A DNA stretch of 27,308 nt from a virus, in IMG/VR virus record IMGVR_UViG_3300021197_000393, positions 1 to 27,308 of that record. One strand, written 5' to 3'. Below, one piece after another: positions 16,528 through 23,742 of the stretch. The notes under the pieces were generated by a model. It was not told where the DNA came from. It saw only the letters and a list, made by a program, of their open reading frames with translations, and did no database searches. The translations under genes were made by a program, and so were the position numbers. Numbering within the stretch: position 1 is the first letter of the stretch; each line of letters starts with the position of its first letter.

Positions 16528-18619
16528 TTCCTGAAAATCCTTGTTCTCCCGGCACTGGAGCTTGTCCTGTACCTATATTGCCACCACCTGCTCCTGTTGG
16601 GTCTAGTGGATTAGCACCTGCAGGTGGTTGACCTGCCTGTTGTGGTTGGGGTTGTCCTTGTTCAGGCTGTTGTTGTTCACCCTGCATACCTTTTAGTATC
16701 TCTGCTTGTAACGCTGCCTCATCCATATTATTAGTAACCTTTTCAGGGTCTAATTCCATAGACTTAGCTATCTCTCTAATAATATACGGAAACTTAGCAA
16801 ATGGAGCTAGTGCAGGATTAGATGCAACTTGCAAGAAACCCATAAGTCTTTGACTACGTACTTCATTAGCCATTAGACTTTCTGTTCCACGTGCAACAAC
16901 TTCTAAGTCACCCTTTATATCTTTATTAAAATTAAACTGCATATTAAAACGAAACATACCTTCACCTAATGGTTTTAATAAATAGTCATCTACATTTTTA
17001 ATAACAGTCTTAATACTACCTGCAGCTGCATTCATAAGCATTGATATACCTGACGCAGTTCTACCTACACCTTGAACACCTGTTTGTCCATGTGCAAACG
17101 ATGGAAAGCCTGTGCTTTCATCTGCAAGTACTCTTGCTTTATCAAACAGTTGTAAGTTTTCATTAGATACGTTAGGAAACTTTGTGCCAAAGATAGCTTG
17201 ACCCGGAGCACCACCTTGTCTTCTAAACACTTTACCCGGATATACAGATAAGTCTTGTCCCGGAACTAAATTAGTTTCATCTACTTCTATAAGCAAGTTA
17301 CCTGATAACACAGCATTATCAACAGCCATTCTCATAAAGCCATTCATTAAAGTTTGTGTATCATCCATGTTTTCAGCTAAACCAATCCCAAAAAATGAAT
17401 ATGGGTTAAGTTCATAAGGAGCTGCCATGTAAGGTATAGTTGCAGGTTTGAATGGATTGAGAACCATTCTTATAAGTTTACCATTACTTATCCAAATGTT
17501 AGCCTGTAACTCATCGAATTGTTTTAATTCTTTTGGTATTTCTACACCATTTTCTTCAAGCATGTCTACATCGCACATACCCCAATACTCTAAGACTTCA
17601 AATCTGTCTATTCCATGTTCAGGTGTATAATCAGATAAGTCATCTTCCCAATACTTTTTATCGTAGGATTCACCTTGTTGTATTACTTCATCGATTACGT
17701 TTTCACGAAAGTATGGTCTCTTTTTTAGTCCACGTAACTGACTTCTTGACATCTTGTGTCTTTCAATTACAAATTGTGCCTCATCCATATTGGCAGCATC
17801 AGGGTCTGGATAAAAGTTCCAGACTGATACATGTGAAGTAGATGGAACAGTTTTATATACAGGACTATAATCCCCTTCGTCATCCCAACTAGGGTATTCT
17901 TTATCAACAGCAAAAGGTCCTTTCATTACACCTGTACCAAACAAAGCCATTTCAAATGCTGTGCTTCTCAGTTGTTTACTAGTACCAGATTCTTGTAATT
18001 GGTCCATGATTTGCTTTTCCATATTCTTGGCAGCAACCATAGCAGGACTAAATGTAATAGCTGTAGGTGTTTTTCCTACCCCTTCTTCCAAGTCTTCAAT
18101 TTCTGATAGACTTTCTTGTAAAGGACCCAACATATCTTCCAACGTTTTTTCTGTAGCACCTTTAGGTAAATCTCTGCCATCACCTTTAAAACCATAAGGT
18201 GAAGATAATGCAGTATCCCCTTTAAGCTCTTCAGGCTTTTTTGGGTCAAAGTTAACATCAGCTGCCACCCCTTCAGGTAACACTGTTGGCTCAACGCTAA
18301 TAGGAAACTTGTTACCTGCAAATAATACATCAACAATTTGTCCGTAAGCTGCCAGAGTTTTGGTTTTAGTGACTTTGATAAAAACTCTTGACTTTTCTGC
18401 TTCAGTGAATTGAACATCACTACCATATAACCCCCTATAGTTTCTATAAGACCTTAACCATCGTTCTTCATCATTATATCGATAGTCTTCAGCACGTTTA
18501 TATTTTTCCATTACGAATGGAACAATACCACTTACATCTACATCACTAACTTCTGATTCTTCTACGTCTTCTAGTGCAATAGATTCATCGTCTAATATTA
18601 TTTCGTCTTGTTCTGCCAT
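16454..18619 (-). CDS. Portal protein, 721 aa
   Basis: The large protein next to TerL has portal features: an acidic N-terminus, a helical-beta core (KYKRAEDYRYNDEERWLRSY near residue 39, VWNFYPDPDAANMDEAQFVI near residue 268), a Gly-rich loop VQGVGRTASGISMLMNAAAG near residue 527 that fits the portal tunnel/crown region, and a Gln/Pro/Gly-rich tail over the last 70 residues. At 721 aa it is the long podovirus type (P22 gp1-like) rather than HK97-like. AAGGA lies before ATG 18619, nine bases after the TerL stop. It should form the dodecameric ring that TerL docks on and through which DNA enters and leaves. Confidence 0.85.
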   Translation of the reverse strand: MAEQDEIILDDESIALEDVEESEVSDVDVSGIVPFVMEKYKRAEDYRYNDEERWLRSYRNYRGLYGSDVQFTEAEKSRVFIKVTKTKTLAAYGQIVDVLFAGNKFPISVEPTVLPEGVAADVNFDPKKPEELKGDTALSSPYGFKGDGRDLPKGATEKTLEDMLGPLQESLSEIEDLEEGVGKTPTAITFSPAMVAAKNMEKQIMDQLQESGTSKQLRSTAFEMALFGTGVMKGPFAVDKEYPSWDDEGDYSPVYKTVPSTSHVSVWNFYPDPDAANMDEAQFVIERHKMSRSQLRGLKKRPYFRENVIDEVIQQGESYDKKYWEDDLSDYTPEHGIDRFEVLEYWGMCDVDMLEENGVEIPKELKQFDELQANIWISNGKLIRMVLNPFKPATIPYMAAPYELNPYSFFGIGLAENMDDTQTLMNGFMRMAVDNAVLSGNLLIEVDETNLVPGQDLSVYPGKVFRRQGGAPGQAIFGTKFPNVSNENLQLFDKARVLADESTGFPSFAHGQTGVQGVGRTASGISMLMNAAAGSIKTVIKNVDDYLLKPLGEGMFRFNMQFNFNKDIKGDLEVVARGTESLMANEVRSQRLMGFLQVASNPALAPFAKFPYIIREIAKSMELDPEKVTNNMDEAALQAEILKGMQGEQQQPEQGQPQPQQAGQPPAGANPLDPTGAGGGNIGTGQAPVPGEQGFSGNDGQAGAAANQAASEQPQANEQLQ

Positions 18620-18628
18620 GTTATATCC

Positions 18629-20182
18629 TTAATATCCAAATGTAGCATCTGCCATTGGCATACTGTTACTAGGTCTTCCCATTGGGTCGTAATCAAATAT
18701 ACTAAATCGTGGTCTTGACATTATACCATATCTTAATGCATCGTATAAGTGGTCTTCTGCTCTAGTATCTACATCTTCAGGATTCTTTTTATCCAAAGGT
18801 AGTGCAGGTAATTGTGCTACTGTATGTGTACAAGTGTTAAAGAAAACTAATCTAGGTTCTTCTGTAAACTCATCTACTTGTAATCTTCTGTGTATCTCAT
18901 TCTTCCCTGATACACGACTGCCTTTACTTCTGTCTGAAGGTCTCCAACGACAGCCTTTCATAATCATCTGTTCAGCAAGAGAAGGACCAGTATCACCACG
19001 TTTATGCCAAAGAGAGCTATCTAAAACTCCATACTTAATATTTCCATCATCAGCTTCGGCATCTAATATCATATCTGCCAAATCTGTGGCAAGTACTTTA
19101 CTACAATACAACTCTCTATATACGATAATCTGCTCGTCTGGAGAAACAGCAAACCACAACACACCACTATAAGAACCATAACCGTAATCGCAAGCACGAA
19201 ATTTAACCCAATTTCTTGGAATTGAAAAAGGCTCAATAACGTGAATATTCCTATCAAACTCAGTAAAAGCAGCACCTTCTTTAATATCCCAATCACCTTC
19301 AAGCAACTGTTTGCGTTGGTGTTCAGGTAAGGACAGAAGCATTGCTTCATAGTCACCTTGCTCTGACAGATATGGGTTGTCTGATAACCTTGCTGGGATA
19401 AATCTACGTTTGAATAGAGCTTGTCCTGCTTTACTGTGTCCTTTTGGATAGGAAAGAACGTTACCTGACTCAATATCTGTGGCATCAAATTGTTTTCCGT
19501 ATGGTGCAGGGTCAATAAACATTTTTTTGACCCACTGATGACCCGGACCTCCCGGGTTTGTTGTTGCTCTCATATACACAGGTAAATCATGTGCAGTAGA
19601 ACGCAAACGTGAACGCATATAGTTCCAAGCATACGGAGTAGACCATTGGGTTAATTCATCAAACCCTATCCAACTAAATGCCAAACCTTGATAACGAAGT
19701 ACATCATCATCACGGTCTAAGTATGACATCCATAACCTTGCACCTGATGGTGCTTCCCATTGCATCTTTCTTTCTGACCACTTAATACCCTTCCATATTT
19801 GAGGATATATTTCCTTAGATTTAAATATAAGTTCTCTAAGTTCTTCTGTTGTATGTCTTAATAGTAATCCACTAAATGATGGATGACCCATATAACGTAA
19901 GGGGTCTGCTAACATGGCATACGACTTACCACCACCAGCACTTCCACCGTATAAAACTTCTCTCTCCCCTGCAGCAAGAAACTCTGTTTGAGGTCCTGCA
20001 TTAGGTTTAAATACTACCTTCTGCTCTTCTACAGGTACTGCTTCTACATCTGCAACTTCCTGTATTTTAGGCTCTTGCACCTGTTCTTTCTTCTTCGATG
20101 GCTTTCGCTTTCTCGATTGCTTTCTCGGCATAAGCTGCCCACTTTCGGAGAGTTCTAGCTTGGTCCTTACGTTGTTTTTCAT
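18629..20182 (-). CDS. terL: Terminase large subunit, 517 aa
   Basis: This is the packaging ATPase and nuclease. It has Walker A GGSAGGGKS (79-87), Walker B WIGFDE (171-176, D175/E176), coupling motif TTNPGG (207-212) and RNase H-like nuclease acids D332 (ACDYGY), D388 (GVLDSS) and D477/D481 near the C-terminus. All key residues are present. The first 58 residues are a very basic, low-conservation extension. The start is uncertain: ATG 20182 has a weak ribosome site and makes the gene overlap the previous one by 116 bases; ATG 20131 would remove 17 residues. The portal follows. The motor cuts and pumps DNA into procapsids. Confidence 0.95.
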   Translation of the reverse strand: MKNNVRTKLELSESGQLMPRKQSRKRKPSKKKEQVQEPKIQEVADVEAVPVEEQKVVFKPNAGPQTEFLAAGEREVLYGGSAGGGKSYAMLADPLRYMGHPSFSGLLLRHTTEELRELIFKSKEIYPQIWKGIKWSERKMQWEAPSGARLWMSYLDRDDDVLRYQGLAFSWIGFDELTQWSTPYAWNYMRSRLRSTAHDLPVYMRATTNPGGPGHQWVKKMFIDPAPYGKQFDATDIESGNVLSYPKGHSKAGQALFKRRFIPARLSDNPYLSEQGDYEAMLLSLPEHQRKQLLEGDWDIKEGAAFTEFDRNIHVIEPFSIPRNWVKFRACDYGYGSYSGVLWFAVSPDEQIIVYRELYCSKVLATDLADMILDAEADDGNIKYGVLDSSLWHKRGDTGPSLAEQMIMKGCRWRPSDRSKGSRVSGKNEIHRRLQVDEFTEEPRLVFFNTCTHTVAQLPALPLDKKNPEDVDTRAEDHLYDALRYGIMSRPRFSIFDYDPMGRPSNSMPMADATFGY

Positions 20183-20468
20183 GTATTAATCGTTTCCTTA
20201 ACCCCACATGTGATATAACTCTATTTGTTTTAGTTGTTAGCCAATTAGCTACTTCACGATACGAATATTGTTTTATATACTTTCTTGCCATTTCTATGGC
20301 TTCTAGTTCAAATGGTATTGGGTCAAGTAAATCAGGGTCTTCTTCATTTAACTTGTATCCAAACGGAACAGTCCTAGCTATACGTGGTATCTGCATCCAT
20401 TCATTTTGTTCTTCATCTTTTAAATCTGTCGGTTGTGGTAACTTCCACTTACCTACACTTCTATTCAT
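20067..20468 (-). CDS. Helix-turn-helix DNA-binding protein, 133 aa
   Basis: Residues about 33-95 (PFGYKLNEEDPDLLDPIPFE, then SYREVANWLTTKTNRVISHVGLRKRL) resemble the recombinase/helix-turn-helix region seen after the catalytic domain of serine recombinases, but the catalytic domain itself is absent. The C-terminus is a Lys/Glu/Arg coiled coil. Wedged between the small-terminase-like gene and TerL with TAATG overlap upstream, it probably binds DNA for packaging, as an accessory or second small terminase. It could also be a regulator. The HTH call is good, the role inferred. Confidence 0.7.
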   Translation of the reverse strand: MNRSVGKWKLPQPTDLKDEEQNEWMQIPRIARTVPFGYKLNEEDPDLLDPIPFELEAIEMARKYIKQYSYREVANWLTTKTNRVISHVGLRKRLIHEKQRKDQARTLRKWAAYAEKAIEKAKAIEEERTGARA

Positions 20469-20722
20469 TATTTTTTCTTTTTACGATTGTCTACAATTTT
20501 TACAGGATTCGCATATTTTTTATTACTTATTAAACCACCTGCATATTTTTTAACAGGTTCGGGGTCTAAACTTATTATGTAACTTCTCAATGAGTCTAGA
20601 CCCCCCGGACCTGTAGAGAAATCTTTAACAAAATCTAACTCTTCCTTTCCGTAGTTTTCTTTTATGAAAGGTCCATATTTTTTAAATAATTCTGCCTTAC
20701 TCATTTTACCATATTCTGCCAT
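20468..20722 (-). CDS. Hypothetical basic protein, 84 aa
   Basis: This small protein starts at ATG 20722 after a well-placed AAGGAG and ends with TAATG overlap into the DNA-binding gene. It is helical in the first half (KMSKAELFKKYGPFIKENYG) and ends in a Lys/Arg tail (NRKKKK), with a PVKKYAGGLIS element like GG motifs in neighbouring proteins. It lies inside the terminase gene group, so a packaging-related or head role is possible. No known domain is recognised. Confidence 0.7.
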   Translation of the reverse strand: MAEYGKMSKAELFKKYGPFIKENYGKEELDFVKDFSTGPGGLDSLRSYIISLDPEPVKKYAGGLISNKKYANPVKIVDNRKKKK

Positions 20723-20724
20723 TT

Positions 20725-21087
20725 TTATTCTCCTTGTTTTGGGGGAAGTAGCATAACACCACCAGTGCTTTCTACTTGCATCTTCTCAGTCTTAACTAAG
20801 CCTGTCCTGTCGAGTAATTCTTTTGCCGCCATCATTTTATCTTTGAGACCTAACTCAGTAGGGTCATATAAACCACCCACCATAGCCATTGCAGCTTTAG
20901 GTGCGTTCCTACTCATAAACAACTGTGTAGCTTCTAGTATCTCATCCTTCATGGACTTCACTATCTCTGTTGTGCTAGATGTTTCAGCATAACCTGCCAA
21001 CTTCTTAGCTGCTACTACATCTCCACCTGCTTCATCAAATAAAACAGCTAGAAACTTTTGTTGTCTTTCAGTTAGTTCTCTACTCAT
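20725..21087 (-). CDS. terS: Terminase small subunit, 120 aa
   Basis: The N-terminus LTERQQKFLAVLFDEAGGDV, followed by AAKKLAGYAETSSTTEIVKS, is a classic small-terminase DNA-binding helix-turn-helix. The middle (AAMAMVGGLYDPTELGLKDK) is the oligomerisation helix region, and the C-terminal VMLLPPKQGE resembles the TerL-binding tail. At 120 aa it is short, as in many marine phages. It overlaps the endolysin stop by four bases (ATGA). It recognises the packaging start site and loads TerL, encoded 0.5 kb downstream. Confidence 0.85.
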   Translation of the reverse strand: MSRELTERQQKFLAVLFDEAGGDVVAAKKLAGYAETSSTTEIVKSMKDEILEATQLFMSRNAPKAAMAMVGGLYDPTELGLKDKMMAAKELLDRTGLVKTEKMQVESTGGVMLLPPKQGE

Positions 21088-21551
21088 GTTGGAACACTTT
21101 CTCTTACAAATTGTCTATCAACGATTGCTATTAGACGTTTGGCTCTGTTGGATGTTTGCTTGAACCACCTACTGTTTTCCATCTCGTCTGCCATTCTTTC
21201 CCAGTCCAAATCTTCTACGGCAGCAATCATGTTTTTAAATTTGGATAGTCTCGGTCTACCTAATTGAAAACACATATTTGCTAATACATGTTGTATATCG
21301 TCAGGCAGATTATTAAATTGAGAAAAAAGTAGGTTACAATCTTTTATAGTTGTTTCTATATCTTTCTCAAACCAATCATTTACTTGCTCATTTGGTACTT
21401 TAGTTCCTATGGGTTTATCATAATAATCTGTATCCCATTCCGTAATAAGGTGACCTATTCCCCCGGTTAAATGCCCAAGTGAGCAGTGGTATGTTTCATA
21501 TTTAATTCCTTCGTCATTAGCTAATTCATCTTGTAGTTTAATTAAGTTCAT
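21084..21551 (-). CDS. T4-type lysozyme endolysin (GH24), 155 aa
   Basis: The catalytic triad region E14-x8-C23-x5-T29 fits the GH24 pattern E-x8-(D/C)-x5-T. E14 lies in NDEGIKYETY and T29 in LGHLTGGIGH. At the T4 Asp20 position there is a cysteine, which T4 lysozyme is known to tolerate. The C-terminal SRWFKQTSNRAKRLIAI matches the T4 family end (SRWYNQTPNRAKRVI). No signal peptide or SAR anchor is seen, so release depends on the holin, whose gene overlaps by four bases (ATGA). It should cleave peptidoglycan at the end of infection. Length is about normal for the family. Confidence 0.93.
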   Translation of the reverse strand: MNLIKLQDELANDEGIKYETYHCSLGHLTGGIGHLITEWDTDYYDKPIGTKVPNEQVNDWFEKDIETTIKDCNLLFSQFNNLPDDIQHVLANMCFQLGRPRLSKFKNMIAAVEDLDWERMADEMENSRWFKQTSNRAKRLIAIVDRQFVRESVPT

Positions 21552-21940
21552 TTTTTCCCCATTATTTTCATAGCTTGACCTGCACCCTTTATTCCAAAAG
21601 ATGCACTAATTGCTATAAATAAAAGATACTGATACCACTCAGGTAATGTATTTAATACTTCAAAGCCTACTCTTACGTATTCTGTCATGCTAGGTATGAA
21701 TACTAGTATAGCAGGTAAAAGTAAAACTGTCAAGGCAAATTCATCTTTCCAGCTATTATCTGTAGCATCTGCCATAGACTTTTCCCATTGTACTTCTCCT
21801 GTGGCTACCTTCTCTGCAACAACTGCTTTAGCTTTTGCTTGTGCAACTTTAGCTTGACCATCAGCTTTTACCTTCTCAACTTTACTGTCCATCCATGAAC
21901 TAGCTAGATTTGCTATAGGTCCTATGAGTGCTGTAAACAT
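21548..21940 (-). CDS. Holin, 130 aa
   Basis: The N-terminal 16 residues are amphipathic, residues 18-45 form a Lys/Ala helix, and two clear membrane segments follow at about 68-83 (FALTVLLLPAILVFIP) and 102-117 (WYQYLLFIAISASFGI). Together with the amphipathic start this fits the GTA-type 3-TM holin family. The ATGA overlap with the endolysin is strong contextual support. It makes the membrane holes that release the endolysin. A near-perfect promoter lies inside it at 21705-21733. Lys-rich ends may set membrane topology. Confidence 0.85.
   Translation of the reverse strand: MFTALIGPIANLASSWMDSKVEKVKADGQAKVAQAKAKAVVAEKVATGEVQWEKSMADATDNSWKDEFALTVLLLPAILVFIPSMTEYVRVGFEVLNTLPEWYQYLLFIAISASFGIKGAGQAMKIMGKK
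21705..21733 (-). promoter_or_regulatory. Sigma70-type promoter inside the holin gene
   Basis: On the minus strand TTGACA (21733-21728), a 17-base spacer and TATACT (21710-21705) match 11 of 12 consensus bases. Transcription would start near 21698 and cover the holin end, endolysin and terminase genes. Confidence 0.5.
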
Positions 21941-22065
21941 TATAGTCTCCTCTTACCTTCTTCTTTTTGTTTTTCTCTTAGAGCTTTCACGTGCTTGTTG
22001 AATAGATAGTTTCCTAGCTTCAGCAGCGGCTTCGCCAAGTTGAGATACAATACGTCTTTTCTCAT
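21940..22065 (-). CDS. Small basic protein, 41 aa, overlapping both neighbours
   Basis: ATG 22065 overlaps the previous stop as ATGA, and the TAA stop overlaps the holin start as TAATG, so 126 bases fit exactly between two genes with the junctions used elsewhere here. The peptide has a short hydrophobic start (VLYLNLAKPLLKLGNYLF, residues 5-22) and a Lys/Arg tail. It could be a small membrane-associated lysis partner, but this is only position-based. A longer competing frame (21953-22249) lacks good junctions and overlaps the preceding gene for most of its length. Confidence 0.55.
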   Translation of the reverse strand: MRKDVLYLNLAKPLLKLGNYLFNKHVKALREKQKEEGKRRL

Positions 22066-22307
22066 CTAAATCTCGCCGCTTTTGAAGCAATCTTTTTGGG
22101 CTGCTTAGATACTTGTCTACCTGCTCTAGTTGCTTTGCGTTTAGCAGCCGTAGAGGCGGCGTATTCTTGGGGAGAAAGAGCCTTAATTGCTTTTTCAGGT
22201 AGATAACGTTCACCGGTAGCTTTTGACCCTTGTGTACTAGGTTTACCACTTTTAGTTCTCCACTTTTGTTTTGTCCAATTTGCTAGTGATTTTTGTGGTG
22301 CTCTCAT
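22062..22307 (-). CDS. Small basic phage protein (DUF5872-like), 81 aa
   Basis: The start MRAPQKSLANWTKQKWRTKS, the middle GERYLPEKAIKALSPQEYAA and the end KQPKKIASKAARFR match a small, very basic protein I know from many marine phages, probably the DUF5872 family. ATG 22307 follows AAGGA. Its first 56 bases overlap the end of the DUF1289 gene in another frame, and its TGA overlaps the 41-aa gene start. The basic charge and WTKQKW segment suggest nucleic-acid binding, but no function is established for it. Confidence 0.72.
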   Translation of the reverse strand: MRAPQKSLANWTKQKWRTKSGKPSTQGSKATGERYLPEKAIKALSPQEYAASTAAKRKATRAGRQVSKQPKKIASKAARFR

Positions 22308-22392
22308 ATGCTTCCTTTATTTGTTCTATTGTTCTAAAGCATCCTATACATATATTACCTTGTAATTTACAAATGCCCACACAAGGACTCAA
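22252..22392 (-). CDS. DUF1289 zinc/iron-binding-like protein, TTG start, 46 aa
   Basis: The TTG start at 22392 overlaps the previous stop as TTGA and follows GGGAAG. The protein begins SPCVGICKL, then CIGCFRTIEQIKE, which is the DUF1289 pattern: C4-x3-C8-x6-C15-x2-C18 followed by the Arg-Thr and Glu-Ile/Gln-Ile helix. Bacterial DUF1289 proteins usually start with the same SPC motif, so the TTG start makes sense. The four cysteines likely bind zinc or an iron-sulfur cluster. DUF1289 function is not known. Two genes of about 80 and 150 aa flank it; it fills what otherwise looks like a gap. Confidence 0.82.
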   Translation of the reverse strand: MSPCVGICKLQGNICIGCFRTIEQIKEAYESTTKITSKLDKTKVEN

Positions 22393-22832
22393 AATCTTCC
22401 CATCCATTTGCCTGCTGCCCATGCTAACAAACCTGCAAAGAATACTATAATAATAAAACCTACACTATATCCTACGTATTCTAATATCTCTTCTCTGCGT
22501 TTTTCTGCCATCTTTTCCTGATAGCGTCTAGACTTTCTTGCTTCAGCTTGGAACTGTTGCCAATCTTGCCAAAGTCCGGGTCTGCCTAGATATATCATTA
22601 TCTTCTTGAGTTCTTCTTCTTTTTCTTTTATCTGCTCAAGAGCCATAAACTCTTCTAAGTCTCCACCACCTATGCCTTTAGCTTTTTTCTTTTTGAGACT
22701 TTTTTCTATAGCTTCTTTAGAAAATACAAAATCTGATATTTGTTTAGCACAACCTGAAAGTTCTTTACCATTGGATATAAAACTCTTGATAACACCAAAG
22801 GCTGCATTTGCTGCTGCGAGTTCTGCTAACAT
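22389..22832 (-). CDS. C-terminally anchored coiled-coil membrane protein, 147 aa
   Basis: An Ala-rich start is followed by a charged coiled coil (about 42-115, with EKSLKKKKAK and LEQIKEKEEELKK) and one membrane segment at about 120-141 (GYSVGFIIIVFFAGLLAWAA) with a short Gly/Arg end. The YLGRPGLWQDWQQFQ block near residue 81 is one I know from marine phage homologues. Type II or tail-anchored topology is likely, with the coil inside. A virion, lysis-timing or superinfection role is possible; none is shown. AAAGGA precedes ATG 22832. Confidence 0.75.
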   Translation of the reverse strand: MLAELAAANAAFGVIKSFISNGKELSGCAKQISDFVFSKEAIEKSLKKKKAKGIGGGDLEEFMALEQIKEKEEELKKIMIYLGRPGLWQDWQQFQAEARKSRRYQEKMAEKRREEILEYVGYSVGFIIIVFFAGLLAWAAGKWMGRF

Positions 22833-22835
22833 TAT

Positions 22836-23171
22836 TTAATTCCTTTGTGGTAAATAAGATTCGTTTACCCTAAATGTAACAGTAATTGCACTATTTCCAC
22901 TTGCGAGTCCTCTTAGTTTATCTCCCTTAAAAAGCCAAAGTTTACTCTCTAGAAGCAATACAGAATTTGCAGCTAAAGATAGAGCTTCTGTAAGTGTAAA
23001 AAATGTAGTTGTTTGAGCATCATACCAATCTAAACTAACAGTCGCACTAGAACCACTTTCATTACATATATGTATACTATCTATTCCTGCTTCATAATTA
23101 TCAGGAACAGTATATATGTCAGCATTACCTGTTGTTAGTAGTTTTCCAACAGTGCGATTTTTAGTATCCAT
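22836..23171 (-). CDS. Small beta-rich hypothetical protein, 111 aa
   Basis: Alternating hydrophobic and polar strands run through the protein (AGIDSIHICNESGSSATVSL near residue 28, then NSVLLLESKLWLFKGDKL), giving the look of a beta-sandwich, such as a head or tail decoration protein. Similar small genes are frequent in marine phages. AAGGA lies before ATG 23171. It follows small cysteine-containing genes and precedes a membrane protein. No enzyme motif is present and only one cysteine is seen. Structural role is inference. Confidence 0.7.
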   Translation of the reverse strand: MDTKNRTVGKLLTTGNADIYTVPDNYEAGIDSIHICNESGSSATVSLDWYDAQTTTFFTLTEALSLAANSVLLLESKLWLFKGDKLRGLASGNSAITVTFRVNESYLPQRN

Positions 23172-23173
23172 AT

Positions 23174-23356
23174 TTATCTTTTCCTTCTTGGCTTACAATA
23201 TGCTGTTATCTTTAGATTAGGTCCTTCCTGTTTTGGAATTGAAGGTTGCTTGTGTAATCTTTCTGCAAAATACAAGCATCTATCTATATCATCAAAGGTT
23301 TGTGTTTGGTCTACTACTCTTAATCCCATCATAAACACTAACACAAACTCAATCAT
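23174..23356 (-). CDS. Small N-terminally hydrophobic two-cysteine protein, 60 aa
   Basis: The first 12 residues are hydrophobic (IEFVLVFMMGL), as in a signal or membrane-anchor segment. The remainder has two cysteines, C27 and C54, and a basic C-terminus ending KPRRKR. A 70-aa protein encoded at 26361-26573 has the same layout with C33 and C58, so the two look like divergent paralogues. The start overlaps the stop of the 8-cysteine gene by eight bases. It could be exported and form a disulfide. Function unknown. Confidence 0.65.
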   Translation of the reverse strand: MIEFVLVFMMGLRVVDQTQTFDDIDRCLYFAERLHKQPSIPKQEGPNLKITAYCKPRRKR

Positions 23357-23462
23357 TTCCTTTCTCTGCTACTTGCTCCTCGTGACATTCACAGTTACAC
23401 TCATCACAATCACAATCGTAACATTCACAAGTCTCACATCTATTTTTTGTTTTTTCTGTCAT
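23349..23462 (-). CDS. Metallothionein-like 8-cysteine peptide, 37 aa
   Basis: ATG 23462 follows AAGGA by six or seven bases, opening 37 codons that fill an apparent gap. Residues 9-26 hold eight cysteines spaced C-x2-C-x-C-x2-C-x-C-x2-C-x-C-x-C followed by H27, with Glu and Asp in between (for example CETCECYDCDC). This density is typical of metallothionein-like metal clusters for zinc, copper or cadmium. It overlaps the preceding gene by 23 bases and the next by eight, in step with neighbouring junctions. It could buffer metal or be a redox sponge. The reading frame is well supported; the function is inferred from composition alone. Confidence 0.72.
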   Translation of the reverse strand: MTEKTKNRCETCECYDCDCDECNCECHEEQVAEKGND

Positions 23463-23742
23463 GTGCTTTCCTTAGTTGTTCTTTTGCTATTCTTGCAAGT
23501 CTTGCTTGTTCTTTCTTCCCAGATACCTTGGCTCGTTGTTCAAGGACTGTAAGGATTTGTATCTTTCTCGCATACGGTTTATTGATTCTTTTAACTTTTG
23601 CAATGGTTTCTTTGGCATCTGCGACTGTGGCGAACTTGATGCTAACTGTGTCTTTAGGATTTTCATCTGTGTATAATCGCCTGTCACTTCCTTTTGGTTT
23701 TTTACCTGTGCCAACTTTAGGGTCTCCCTTCTTCTTTGCCAT
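23440..23742 (-). CDS. Basic protein, 100 aa, conserved in marine phages
   Basis: The N-terminus KKKGDPKVGTGKKPKGS and RRLYTDENPKDTVSIKF, followed by VKRINKPYARKIQILTVLEQ, is a pattern I recognise from many marine phage genomes. The protein is strongly basic and helical, with a Lys/Arg-rich C-terminus. Nothing enzymatic is visible. Such proteins might bind DNA in the virion or act early in takeover. The start overlaps the upstream stop by one base (TAATG), and its end carries the ribosome site of the 8-cysteine peptide. Confidence 0.72.
   Translation of the reverse strand: MAKKKGDPKVGTGKKPKGSDRRLYTDENPKDTVSIKFATVADAKETIAKVKRINKPYARKIQILTVLEQRAKVSGKKEQARLARIAKEQLRKAHDRKNKK

Noticed and set aside
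19069-19515. 148-aa minus-strand frame within TerL
   Set aside because: Lies inside the TerL motifs in another frame; no junctions with neighbours.
21953-22249. 98-aa minus-strand reading frame overlapping the DUF5872-like gene
   Set aside because: Most of it lies within a recognised gene in another frame; its start has no ribosome site; the 41-aa frame at 21940-22065 has exact stop/start junctions on both sides.
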